DNA of 64,000 nucleotides from Treponema sp. Its GTDB lineage: Bacteria; Spirochaetota; Spirochaetia; Treponematales; Breznakiellaceae. Positions 28,235 through 36,066 of this stretch are shown piece after piece (the first letter of the stretch is position 1; each line of letters starts with the position of its first letter). Under the pieces are notes generated by a model that did not search any database, was not told where the DNA came from, and saw nothing but the letters and a program-made list of their open reading frames with translations. The position numbers and the translations under genes were made by a program. The stretch spans positions 33,008-97,007 of the forward strand of contig JAIRRJ010000086.1 of the NCBI GenBank assembly GCA_031256035.1, in the 5' to 3' direction.

Positions 28235-29965
28235 ATGGAAAAAAACGCTATTGCGGAACGGGCGAAGGATTACATCGCAAAGGAAAAGGATTCCGGCTTT
28301 CGCGCTGAAGTGGAAAAACTTCTGGCTGCCGAGGATTGGAAGGAACTTGAAGATCGTTTCTATCGGGACCTGGAATTCGGGACAGGCGGTTTAAGGGGTG
28401 TAATCGGCGGCGGCTACAACCGCATGAATACCCTTGTGGTAAAAAGCGCCACTCAGGGGCTTGCCACTTACATAATCAAGGCTTTCCCCGAAAAAGCCGG
28501 CAAACTCTCCGCTGTAATTGCCTTCGACAGCCGTCGCTATTCGGCGGATTTTGCCGAAGCCGCTGCGCTGATATTTGCAGGTAACGGCATCAAGGCCTTT
28601 CTGTTTTCATCGCTGCGGCCTACGCCGGAGCTGTCCTTTGCCATCAGGCGGCTTGGCTGCGACACGGGTATTGTCGTTACAGCAAGCCACAACCCGCCGC
28701 AGTACAACGGCTACAAGGCGTACTGGAATGACGGCTCGCAGGTAATATCTCCGCATGATACCGGCATCATTGACGAAGTGAACGCCGTCAAAGTCATCAA
28801 GGAAATTTCACGGCAGGAGGCGCTGGACAAGGGTCTCCTCAAAATCATTGACAAGGAAATCGATGAGCCGTATCAGGCGATGGTAAAGTCTAAACTTTAT
28901 AGGCCCGAACTGATCAAGGAAAAAGCCGGAGAAGTAAAGATCGTCTACACTCCGCTTCATGGAACAGGCGCAATGCACGTTGAAAAAGTGCTGGGCGATC
29001 TGGGGCTTAAAGTGATTACCGTTCCCGAACAGCGCGAAGGAGACGGAAACTTCCCAACTGTGTCATTCCCCAATCCCGAAGAAGCCGCCGCTCTGGACAT
29101 GGCGATCAAGCTGGGGACCAAAGAAAAAGCCGATGTCGTCATGGCGACCGATCCCGATGCCGACCGTTTCGGCGTTGCGGTTCCGAATTCATCCGGCAGC
29201 TTCACACTGGTTACCGGAAACCAAATGGGAGTTTTGCTTGCGGACTACATTTTCCTTTCACTTAAGGAATTCGGTAAACTGCCGAAAAACGCCGCCATGG
29301 TTAATTCAATTGTTACAACCGGAATGCAGAAAAAAGTAGCCGAATATTACGGCGGCGAATGTGTCGAGTGCCTTACCGGCTTCAAATGGATTGCTGATGT
29401 TATGCGCAAATGGGAACTCGGACAGGCGGGAGACAAAAGCTTTGTCTACGGCACCGAAGAAAGTTACGGCTATCTTGTGGAAACCGAAGTTCGCGACAAG
29501 GACGGTGTTTCTGCGGCGGCTCTTACCGCTGAAATGACTCTCTACTGGCGAAGCAAGGGCAAGAGCCTTCTTGACCGGCTGGACGATCTTTATTCGATCT
29601 GCGGTTACTGGCAGGAGCTGGGAATCTCAAAATACTTCCAGGGGCCGCAGGGACCTTCGATCATGAAGGGCATAATGGAAGAGTACCGCAAGAACCCTCC
29701 AAAGACCCTCGGCGGCATTGAGATTTCCAAAGTCCGCGATATTGAAAACGGCGCAGACGGCCTTCCGCCCAGCGATGTGCTTCAGTTTTTCCTGTCGGAC
29801 GGCACGGTGGTAAGCGCGCGTCCAAGCGGCACCGAACCGAAAATTAAATTCTACGCAAGCTGCTGCGCCCAAGCCGGCTCAGGAGGGCTGGATGCCGCCA
29901 AAGTCGAAGCTGTCCGCAAGCTGGACGCAATCAAGAAGGATATTCGCGCGGTAATTGGGGACTAG
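28235..29965 (+). CDS. pgm: Phosphoglucomutase/phosphomannomutase
   Basis: The 576-residue alpha-D-phosphohexomutase has the phospho-serine loop T-A-S-H-N-P-P, the metal loop D-P-D-A-D-R-F, the sugar loop G-T-E-E-S-Y-G and the phosphate-binding R-P-S-G-T-E-P. Its length fits the PgcA-like branch. It interconverts glucose 1- and 6-phosphate, and perhaps mannose phosphates. ATG 28235 follows AGGAGG; the frame opens at 28157 without a site. Confidence 0.93.
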   Translation: MEKNAIAERAKDYIAKEKDSGFRAEVEKLLAAEDWKELEDRFYRDLEFGTGGLRGVIGGGYNRMNTLVVKSATQGLATYIIKAFPEKAGKLSAVIAFDSRRYSADFAEAAALIFAGNGIKAFLFSSLRPTPELSFAIRRLGCDTGIVVTASHNPPQYNGYKAYWNDGSQVISPHDTGIIDEVNAVKVIKEISRQEALDKGLLKIIDKEIDEPYQAMVKSKLYRPELIKEKAGEVKIVYTPLHGTGAMHVEKVLGDLGLKVITVPEQREGDGNFPTVSFPNPEEAAALDMAIKLGTKEKADVVMATDPDADRFGVAVPNSSGSFTLVTGNQMGVLLADYIFLSLKEFGKLPKNAAMVNSIVTTGMQKKVAEYYGGECVECLTGFKWIADVMRKWELGQAGDKSFVYGTEESYGYLVETEVRDKDGVSAAALTAEMTLYWRSKGKSLLDRLDDLYSICGYWQELGISKYFQGPQGPSIMKGIMEEYRKNPPKTLGGIEISKVRDIENGADGLPPSDVLQFFLSDGTVVSARPSGTEPKIKFYASCCAQAGSGGLDAAKVEAVRKLDAIKKDIRAVIGD

Positions 29966-29972
29966 TAAACGC

Positions 29973-29985
29973 AACCGAAGGTTGT
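29973..29985. repeat. Short palindrome after pgm
   Basis: CAACC-GAA-GGTTG forms a small hairpin 8 bp after the pgm stop. It may be a weak terminator or a member of the small palindromes seen elsewhere. Confidence 0.4.
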
Positions 29986-30019
29986 AGATGAATGCTCAAA
30001 TATTTACAGAAGGCTATAA

Positions 30020-30889
30020 CTACTCTTTATAACTCCAACTGCCGTCGGCGTAAGTATATTTTCCCGCTTTTTTATCATTGTTTTGATAAATGGTGTCAAA
30101 ATCCGCGTTGTTATGGAAAGCGCCTTCGTCATTGTTGACGCCGAACATCACATATTTCCCGATTGTAATGTTCACCAGAGAATTCTCATTCTCCGGCCTG
30201 AACGCGTTATAGCCGATGAAGGCAACATTCTTTGGTATGACAACGGATGTCGCATAATGGAACCGGAAAGCATTGGGACCAATATACTTAATCCCCGCGC
30301 CAAGGGTTATTTCCGTTATCTTATTTTCTTCGTATGAATCTCCGCAAAAAGAATTTGAGCCGATAAAAACAACTCCGTTCCCGACAACTGCTCGTGTAAT
30401 GTTGTTGTTGGCAAAAGCGTGATTCCCGATATATGTTACGCTGTCGGGAATGACTGCCGATGTTAAATTGTTGTTGCGGAAAGCGCCGTACCCTATTGTC
30501 AGCACGTTTTTAGGGATTGTTATTTCTGAAAGTTTATTTGAATTGAAAGCGTCATTGCCGATGTATTCGACCGGTTCAGGAATGACAACGGAGGCAAGCT
30601 GATTTTCGGAAAAAGCCCTGTCTCCGATGTATGATACAGTTTTCGGAATTGTAACGCTTGTTAAACCTTTTTTTGAAAAAGCGCCTCCCCTTATGCGGGT
30701 TACCGGCATGTTAAAAATTCTGTCGGGTATGACAATGTCCTTTGCCATACCCTTGTAATTTATTATGGTCATTGACCCGTCGTCATTGCCGATGATCTCG
30801 AAATCGCTGACATTCTGCGCATACGCATGTTGCGCAAGCAACACAGCTGCCAAAAGAAACAGACCTGCCGCCAAACAATTTTTTTTCAT
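30020..30889 (-). CDS. BspA-like leucine-rich repeat secreted protein
   Basis: The 289-residue protein starts with a signal peptide cleaved after A-Y-A-Q. It then has about seven LRR_5 repeats of roughly 22-23 residues with recurring I-P-x-S-V-T-Y-I-G-x-x-A-F. These Treponema pallidum LRR/BspA repeats are found on host-attached bacteria and often bind host matrix or other cells. ATG 30889 follows AGGAGT; the longer frame to 30991 overlaps the upstream gene. It lies 34 bp after the MBL-fold gene in the same direction. Confidence 0.88.
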   Translation of the reverse strand: MKKNCLAAGLFLLAAVLLAQHAYAQNVSDFEIIGNDDGSMTIINYKGMAKDIVIPDRIFNMPVTRIRGGAFSKKGLTSVTIPKTVSYIGDRAFSENQLASVVIPEPVEYIGNDAFNSNKLSEITIPKNVLTIGYGAFRNNNLTSAVIPDSVTYIGNHAFANNNITRAVVGNGVVFIGSNSFCGDSYEENKITEITLGAGIKYIGPNAFRFHYATSVVIPKNVAFIGYNAFRPENENSLVNITIGKYVMFGVNNDEGAFHNNADFDTIYQNNDKKAGKYTYADGSWSYKE

Positions 30890-30923
30890 TAATAACTCCT
30901 TTTGCATAGTTTGGCGGCCTGCT

Positions 30924-31838
30924 CTATTTCGTGGGCGTAAGCTTAAAACCTTCGCCGTCCGCTTCAACCGTTCCAATTCCCGGATACACAATGTGCATGC
31001 CCCCTAAGGGGATTTTGTTTTTTGCAGCATAGTCCAGGATTTGCCTGCGTGTGGAAGCTGCGGCAACGGGATCGATATCGTAAGTGGCGCTGATTTCAGG
31101 AACCGGGAACTGCACCAGGGCAATGTGCAGAAGGTCTCCGATGATGAGGAACTTTGCACCGCCGTTTTCGATCAGGTAAACCGTATGTCCCGGCGTGTGT
31201 CCGTAAGCGGCAATGGGGGTAATTCCCGGAAGGATTTCCTTTAACTCTTTGCCAGCCTCGCCCGGTTCAAAAGTTACTGTCTGCGAACTGTACGGAGCAA
31301 GGGCGGCGACCGCTCCCTGATTAACATTGATTTTGGTAAAGTGTTCAAGTTCTTTTGCTGAAAGATAAATTTTCGCTTTCGGGAAAACAGCGGCTCCGTC
31401 TTTTTGAAGGCTTCCGAAGTGATCTCCGTGCAGGTGGGTGATAAATACAGCGTCAACCTGTTCTGGCTCAATACCCAGTTTTTTTACTTTTTCAAGCAGC
31501 ACTCCGCCGCCGCCTGTTCCTGTGTCCACAAGGATATTCTGCCCCGGCATTTTGACGAGAAAGGCATTGGTCGAATGTTTAAAACCTTCTTCCAGGATAT
31601 AGCGTTTCAGGACAGCTTCGTCCGCCCCCACCAATATTCCGGTATTTCCGTCTCGCTGGGCTTCGACCAGCATATAAACTTCAAACAGCCCCATTTTACA
31701 GGAAAAGACGCCTTCGCTCTCGTTCCCGCTGTAGGTGTGTAGCGGTACACTGGGCTGGACGCTGGGTTGGCTTTGTGATTTACAGCCGCCAGCGGTCATA
31801 ATGCCAAAAAGAAGCCCTAAAAACATCATATTTTTCAT
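30924..31838 (-). CDS. MBL-fold metallohydrolase lipoprotein
   Basis: The 304-residue protein has a lipobox T-A-G-G-C and a metallo-beta-lactamase domain with T-H-L-H-G-D-H and a later G-H-T-P-G-H. Both metal sites look complete. Relatives include quorum-quenching lactonases and other hydrolases; the substrate is not known. It is anchored to the membrane. ATG 31838 follows AAGGAGAC. It is divergent from the TRAP operon, with a palindrome at 31865-31880 between them. Confidence 0.85.
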   Translation of the reverse strand: MKNMMFLGLLFGIMTAGGCKSQSQPSVQPSVPLHTYSGNESEGVFSCKMGLFEVYMLVEAQRDGNTGILVGADEAVLKRYILEEGFKHSTNAFLVKMPGQNILVDTGTGGGGVLLEKVKKLGIEPEQVDAVFITHLHGDHFGSLQKDGAAVFPKAKIYLSAKELEHFTKINVNQGAVAALAPYSSQTVTFEPGEAGKELKEILPGITPIAAYGHTPGHTVYLIENGGAKFLIIGDLLHIALVQFPVPEISATYDIDPVAAASTRRQILDYAAKNKIPLGGMHIVYPGIGTVEADGEGFKLTPTK

Positions 31839-31864
31839 TTTTGTCTCCTTAAAAATAATAATAA

Positions 31865-31880
31865 CATTACATATGTAATG
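31865..31880. promoter_or_regulatory. 16-bp perfect palindrome, candidate operator
   Basis: CATTACATATGTAATG is a perfect palindrome in the divergent region between the MBL-fold gene and tatT. On the minus strand it fills the space between a -35-like TTTATT and TATTAT. Such sites bind dimeric regulators such as TetR or Fnr types; the regulator is not identified. Confidence 0.5.
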
Positions 31881-31888
31881 AATAAAGG

Positions 31889-31918
31889 CTAACATTTTTT
31901 ACAAATTTGTGCTATAAT
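31889..31918 (+). promoter_or_regulatory. Promoter of tatT-tatP-TRAP operon
   Basis: CTAACA at 31889-31894 and TATAAT at 31913-31918 are separated by 18 bases. The -10 box covers the ATG at 31917, which excludes that codon and supports the start at 31935. Confidence 0.5.
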
Positions 31919-31934
31919 GAGTCCGGGTGATGCA

Positions 31935-32882
31935 ATGAAAATGCGATTTCTACAGGTGTTGTTTTCGACAGTTTTTGGATTTGTCCTCTACGCCTGCTCC
32001 ATAAATGAAATGGCGGTTAAAGCTGTTTCCGATGCGCTCACGGGTGAGGGCAGTTCTGCTGTTTTTACCGGGGATTCTGATCCTGAACTGGTTGGAGAAG
32101 CCCTGCCGTTTGCCATAAAAATGTACGAATCCCTTTTGTCCATAAACCCCAATCATCAGGGGTTGATAAATACCACAGGCTCTCTTTTTGTCATGTACGC
32201 CAATGCGTTTGTCCAGGGTCCTGCGGAACAGCTTCCGCGTTCCAGATACGCCGAAAGGCAGGAAGCAATGGAACGCGCCAAAAAACTGTATCTCAGAGGT
32301 TTTGATATTCTCTACCGGGGGCTGGAACTGAAATATCCTGGCTTTAAGGAGGCTTTTCATAATGGCAGCCTGCAAACCTTTTTGTCAAAAATGAATAAAA
32401 ACGATGTGCCTGCCCTTTATTGGTCAGCGGCAGGGGGGCTTTCAGCTTTTTCTCTTAATCCTTTTGATCTGGAACTGGGCGTCCGTGTTCCTGAATTTTT
32501 CGCTCTGGTACAGAGGGCGTATGAACTGTACCCTGATTTTAATTCCGGCGCACTGGATGAGTTTTTCTTTATCTTCCACGCGTCGATTCCTCAGGCGATG
32601 GGCGGCGATAAATCTAAAGTAGAAATTCACTATCAAAAAGCGCTGGAAAAATCAAAGGGGCTTTTGGCAGGCCCTTATGTTTCCTATGCTCAGTCGGTTT
32701 TGATCCCCGCTCAGGATTATGCAAAGTTCAAGGAATTACTTGATACTGCGTTGTCCATAGACCCGGAAAAAGATCCCGCTAACCGTTTGATAAATGTATT
32801 GTCCAAGCGGAAGGCGCGTTACCTTTTGGATTCGGCAGCTTTGTTTTTTGTCGATTTTGACACCGATGATGATTGGGATTGA
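31935..32882 (+). CDS. TatT, TRAP-associated TPR lipoprotein
   Basis: The 315-residue protein has a lipobox V-L-Y-A-C and a helical body with TPR-like repeats. It matches TatT (Tp0956) of T. pallidum in layout, including the early L-P-F-A-I-K-M-Y-E-S-L-L and the A-M-E-R-A-K-K-L-Y segments. TatT forms a trimer with ligand pores that receives the TatP binding protein. The start at ATG 31935 is supported by the promoter position. It leads the transporter operon, although 143 bp of palindromic DNA separate it from tatP. Confidence 0.85.
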   Translation: MKMRFLQVLFSTVFGFVLYACSINEMAVKAVSDALTGEGSSAVFTGDSDPELVGEALPFAIKMYESLLSINPNHQGLINTTGSLFVMYANAFVQGPAEQLPRSRYAERQEAMERAKKLYLRGFDILYRGLELKYPGFKEAFHNGSLQTFLSKMNKNDVPALYWSAAGGLSAFSLNPFDLELGVRVPEFFALVQRAYELYPDFNSGALDEFFFIFHASIPQAMGGDKSKVEIHYQKALEKSKGLLAGPYVSYAQSVLIPAQDYAKFKELLDTALSIDPEKDPANRLINVLSKRKARYLLDSAALFFVDFDTDDDWD

Positions 32883-32992
32883 CGAACGAAGCGGCGAACC
32901 TTTGGTTCGAAGTCGCGGCTGTGCTTGCACAGACAGAGACCTGAGCGAGTGAGGAAAAGTCGTACCAAAGGTACGCGGGTATTTATACCCTT
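32881..32992. repeat. Cluster of four small palindromes (mosaic element)
   Basis: Four perfect hairpins follow one another: CGAACC-TTT-GGTTCG (32895-32909), CTGTGC-TT-GCACAG (32919-32932), CGTACC-AAA-GGTACG (32961-32975) and GGGTAT-TT-ATACCC (32977-32990). GACGAACGAAG and GAGCGAGTGAGGAAA blocks lie between them. It occupies most of the tatT-tatP gap. Confidence 0.7.
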
Positions 32993-33025
32993 CATGATTA
33001 AGATGAGTATTGTAAGGAGTGTTGT

Positions 33026-34042
33026 ATGATCAGTCGAAAGTATTCTTGTATAGCGGTTGCTTTGCTATTGCTGTTTTCAGCCAGCCCGTTATTTGCCCAA
33101 AGAAAGATAACAATAAAACTCGCCTCGCTTGTTCCTGAAAATACTCCGTGGGGTGCGGCAATAAACCGCATGGCAGCAGAATGGGATAAAGCGACCAACG
33201 GTGAAGTAGAAGTGATCGTATACCACAACGGGGCTGCCGGAGACGAGCCTGAGGTGCTGCGGAAGTTAAGGCTTAATCAACTGCAGGCGGCTGTTTTTAC
33301 CAGCCTTGGGCTTAATTCGATAATGCCCGAAGTGATGGCTTTAAGTTATCCGTTCCTGATCAGGGATAACGCTGAACTTGACGCAGTCATGAGCAAAATC
33401 AAACCGGAACTGGACAACAAAATTCAGCAGAATGGTTTTGTTACCCTGTCCTGGGCGAGGGCAGGCTGGATCAGGATTTTTTCAAAGACGCCGGTTTTTG
33501 TTCCGAATGATCTGCGGAAAATAAAGATGGGCACGGCTTCTGATGATTTGCAGATGCTTCAGGCTTTCAGGGCTATGGGCTATCAAATGGTCCCGATTAA
33601 TCTTCCCGAAATTATGGTTTTCCTGAACGGCGGAATGATAGACTCGATTTATTTAAGCCCCATTTTTGCGGCAGGAAATCAGGTTTTCGGCGTTGCAAAA
33701 AACATGACAGGCATTAATGTCTCTCCTTTTATGGGAGGAATTTTAATGAACAACACTGCATGGCGCAGAATTCCCGATAAGTACAAACCCCAGCTTATCG
33801 CAATCAATAACCGGCTGGAAAGGGAAATAGAAACATCAATTTCCAATCTGGAAGCCGAAGCCATTTCAACGATGGTAAAATACGGCCTTACCATTAACCA
33901 GCCTGATGCCCGGCAGCTGCAGGAATGGTATGATGATACCGCCAAATATGAAAACAGCCTTGTCATTTCCGGCAATATCTTTAACCGCGAATATTATCAA
34001 AAAATAAATACAATATTAACTGAATATCGAAGGGGACGTTGA
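33026..34042 (+). CDS. TRAP solute-binding protein (TatP/DctP)
   Basis: The 338-residue protein has a signal peptide ending P-L-F-A-Q and a DctP body beginning I-K-L-A-S-L-V-P-E-N-T-P-W-G. The typical W-x-R-A-G-W-I-R-I-F segment carries the Arg that binds carboxylate ligands. It delivers an organic acid, or in the T. pallidum homologue possibly a hydrophobic ligand, to the TRAP permease. GTATTGTAAGGAGTG precedes the ATG. The permease gene follows after about 4 bases. Confidence 0.9.
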   Translation: MISRKYSCIAVALLLLFSASPLFAQRKITIKLASLVPENTPWGAAINRMAAEWDKATNGEVEVIVYHNGAAGDEPEVLRKLRLNQLQAAVFTSLGLNSIMPEVMALSYPFLIRDNAELDAVMSKIKPELDNKIQQNGFVTLSWARAGWIRIFSKTPVFVPNDLRKIKMGTASDDLQMLQAFRAMGYQMVPINLPEIMVFLNGGMIDSIYLSPIFAAGNQVFGVAKNMTGINVSPFMGGILMNNTAWRRIPDKYKPQLIAINNRLEREIETSISNLEAEAISTMVKYGLTINQPDARQLQEWYDDTAKYENSLVISGNIFNREYYQKINTILTEYRRGR

Positions 34043-34046
34043 CATT

Positions 34047-35921
34047 CTGGAAGCTCATAAATCTGCGCAAATAAAATCTGTTCTTCATTTAACGGAAGAA
34101 ATTCTCTGCATTGGTGCTTTGGTATTTATGGCGCTGCTTCCGGTAACGGAATCAATCGCACGCATTTTATTCAAAACCGGCATACCGGCTTCTACGGGGT
34201 TTATACCGCAGTTATTGTTGTTTTCAGGGCTTCTTGCGGGAATGATCTGTACCAGAAATGACGGGCATTTGTCCATTACGATTGTGCAGTACACGGGAGA
34301 GTCGTTAAGGCAAAAGCTTAAAATTGTTTCCTCGCTTGTTTCCGTATTTGTTGCGGTGGTCATTGCCTGGAGTTCAGTATCGTTTATAAAAATCGGCCTT
34401 GAAACAAAGATGATTGGCTTTATCCCCGTCCGTGTCTTTGCCGCGATAATTCCGGTTTCTTTCTGTATAATCGCCGTAAGGTTTGCCCACGCAGCCAATC
34501 TTGGCGGTTGGAAAATGATTTTCCCGGCGCTTTCATTTGTACTGGGAACAGCCGCTTCTTTTCCGTTAATTGCGAAAATTATTTGGGGCTTTGATATGCC
34601 CGATGCTGTTTTTGATATTTGCGATAAATTTTATTTGCTGGCATGGTACAGCAAAATACCTTTTGTTATTTTCCTTATCATGGCGGCTCTTGGGGGGACT
34701 CCGCTTTTTGTAGTTATGGGCGGGCTTGCCCTGCTGCTGCTGCAAGCCTCCGGCGGAGAAATGGATTCTGTTGCGGCAGATATTTATGCGGCTCTTACTA
34801 ATACGAATATAATTGCAATCCCTTTGTTTACAGTAGCTGGTTTTATTTTGTCCGAGAGCAGGGCGGGAGCCAGACTTGTAAATACCTTCCGCTGTTTTTT
34901 TAGCTGGCTTCCGGGAGGGATAATTTTTGCATCGGTAATAATCTGCGCCTTTTTTACATCGTTCACCGGAGCGTCGGGAGTTACAATTCTGGCTCTTGGC
35001 GGCATTCTGTATGCAGTATTGAGCGAGCATTTTGAATACCCTCAAAAGTTTTCTATCGGGCTGTTGACTTCGGTTGGGAGCATAGGACTGCTTTTTCCGC
35101 CCAGCCTTCCTTTGATTCTGGTCGGGACTATTTCACAGACCAACATTGTCCATCTTTTTCTGGGCGGCATAATACCCGGAGTCATTCTGGTAGCGGCGAT
35201 GATTATTTTCGGCATTGCCGCCTCGCTCAAGATTAAAATTCCGCCGGAAAAATTTGACGGGAGAAAGGCATTATACTCCCTGAAAGGCTCAAGCCTTGAG
35301 ATTCTACTGCCTGTATTTTTAATTGCCGGTTACTTTACCGGTTTTTTTTCACTGGTAGAGATCGGAGCTGTCGCCGTACTTTATATTTTCATTGTCGAAG
35401 TTTTTATCTACAAAGACATAAAGTTATCTGACATAAAAAATGTTTTTAACAAGGCGATACCCATAATCGGCGGAGTGCTTTCGATTCTCGCACTTTCAAA
35501 GGCGGTGTCGTATTACATTGTAGACACTCAGGCGCCCGCCAATATTGCTTCATGGCTGCAGAACGCTTTTTCATCAAAGTATATATTCCTCCTGCTCCTC
35601 AATCTTGCCTTGATTGTTGTCGGCTGCCTCATGGATATTTTTTCGGCAATCCTGATTGTCCTTCCCCTAATTGTTCCGATGGGCCAGGCATACGGCATCG
35701 ATCCCGTGCATCTGGGGATAATTTTCCTTGTCAATCTTGAAGCCGGTTTTATTACACCGCCTGTCGGCCTGAACCTCTTTTTGGCGTCTTACCGGTTTCA
35801 AAAACCGTTTGTTGACATTTGCCGCCATGTATTTCCCTTTTTGCTTGTACGGCTGGTGATTGTGCTTTTGGTAACGTATTTGCCATGGCTTACAACTTTT
35901 TTGGTCAATTTATTCAGATAA
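34047..35921 (+). CDS. Fused DctQ-DctM TRAP permease, non-ATG start
   Basis: The protein joins a four-helix DctQ-like small subunit (about residues 1-170) to a DctM large subunit with about 12 helices, as in some other spirochaete TRAP systems. The DctM part shows F-T-G-A-S-G-V-T and L-L-F-P-P-S-L-P-L-I motifs. The first ATG-type codon is TTG 34119, but the frame upstream encodes a sensible DctQ start (E-A-H-K...L-T-E-E-I-L-C-I-G-A). It has only CTG 34047 or ATT 34044 as starts, 11 or 8 bases after AAGGGG. From CTG the length is 624 residues. It moves the TatP ligand with sodium or proton. Confidence 0.85.
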   Translation: MEAHKSAQIKSVLHLTEEILCIGALVFMALLPVTESIARILFKTGIPASTGFIPQLLLFSGLLAGMICTRNDGHLSITIVQYTGESLRQKLKIVSSLVSVFVAVVIAWSSVSFIKIGLETKMIGFIPVRVFAAIIPVSFCIIAVRFAHAANLGGWKMIFPALSFVLGTAASFPLIAKIIWGFDMPDAVFDICDKFYLLAWYSKIPFVIFLIMAALGGTPLFVVMGGLALLLLQASGGEMDSVAADIYAALTNTNIIAIPLFTVAGFILSESRAGARLVNTFRCFFSWLPGGIIFASVIICAFFTSFTGASGVTILALGGILYAVLSEHFEYPQKFSIGLLTSVGSIGLLFPPSLPLILVGTISQTNIVHLFLGGIIPGVILVAAMIIFGIAASLKIKIPPEKFDGRKALYSLKGSSLEILLPVFLIAGYFTGFFSLVEIGAVAVLYIFIVEVFIYKDIKLSDIKNVFNKAIPIIGGVLSILALSKAVSYYIVDTQAPANIASWLQNAFSSKYIFLLLLNLALIVVGCLMDIFSAILIVLPLIVPMGQAYGIDPVHLGIIFLVNLEAGFITPPVGLNLFLASYRFQKPFVDICRHVFPFLLVRLVIVLLVTYLPWLTTFLVNLFR

Positions 35922-35947
35922 CGTAAATTTAGTGATTGTTGTGCCGC

Positions 35948-35976
35948 TTGCGAATTAATATGTTTCAATGTATAAT
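35948..35976 (+). promoter_or_regulatory. Promoter of symporter gene
   Basis: TTGCGA at 35948-35953, a 17-base spacer and perfect TATAAT at 35971-35976. The transcript would carry an untranslated leader of about 80 bases with two hairpins before the start. Confidence 0.7.
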
Positions 35977-35992
35977 AACCATTGGAGAAATG

Positions 35993-36049
35993 CTGAACAA
36001 AGTTCAGCTTCGATTAATGTGCCGCTTCGTTACTGCGTAACGGCGCGGC
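35993..36049 (+). promoter_or_regulatory. Two hairpins in symporter leader
   Basis: GCTGAAC-AAA-GTTCAGC lies at 35993-36009. A longer stem-loop at 36020-36049 (TGCCGC...GTTACTGCGTAAC...GCGGC) ends just before AAAGGAGAGG. The second is closely similar to the hairpin at 39564-39593. Confidence 0.55.
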
Positions 36050-36066
36050 TAAAGGAGAGGTTAACT

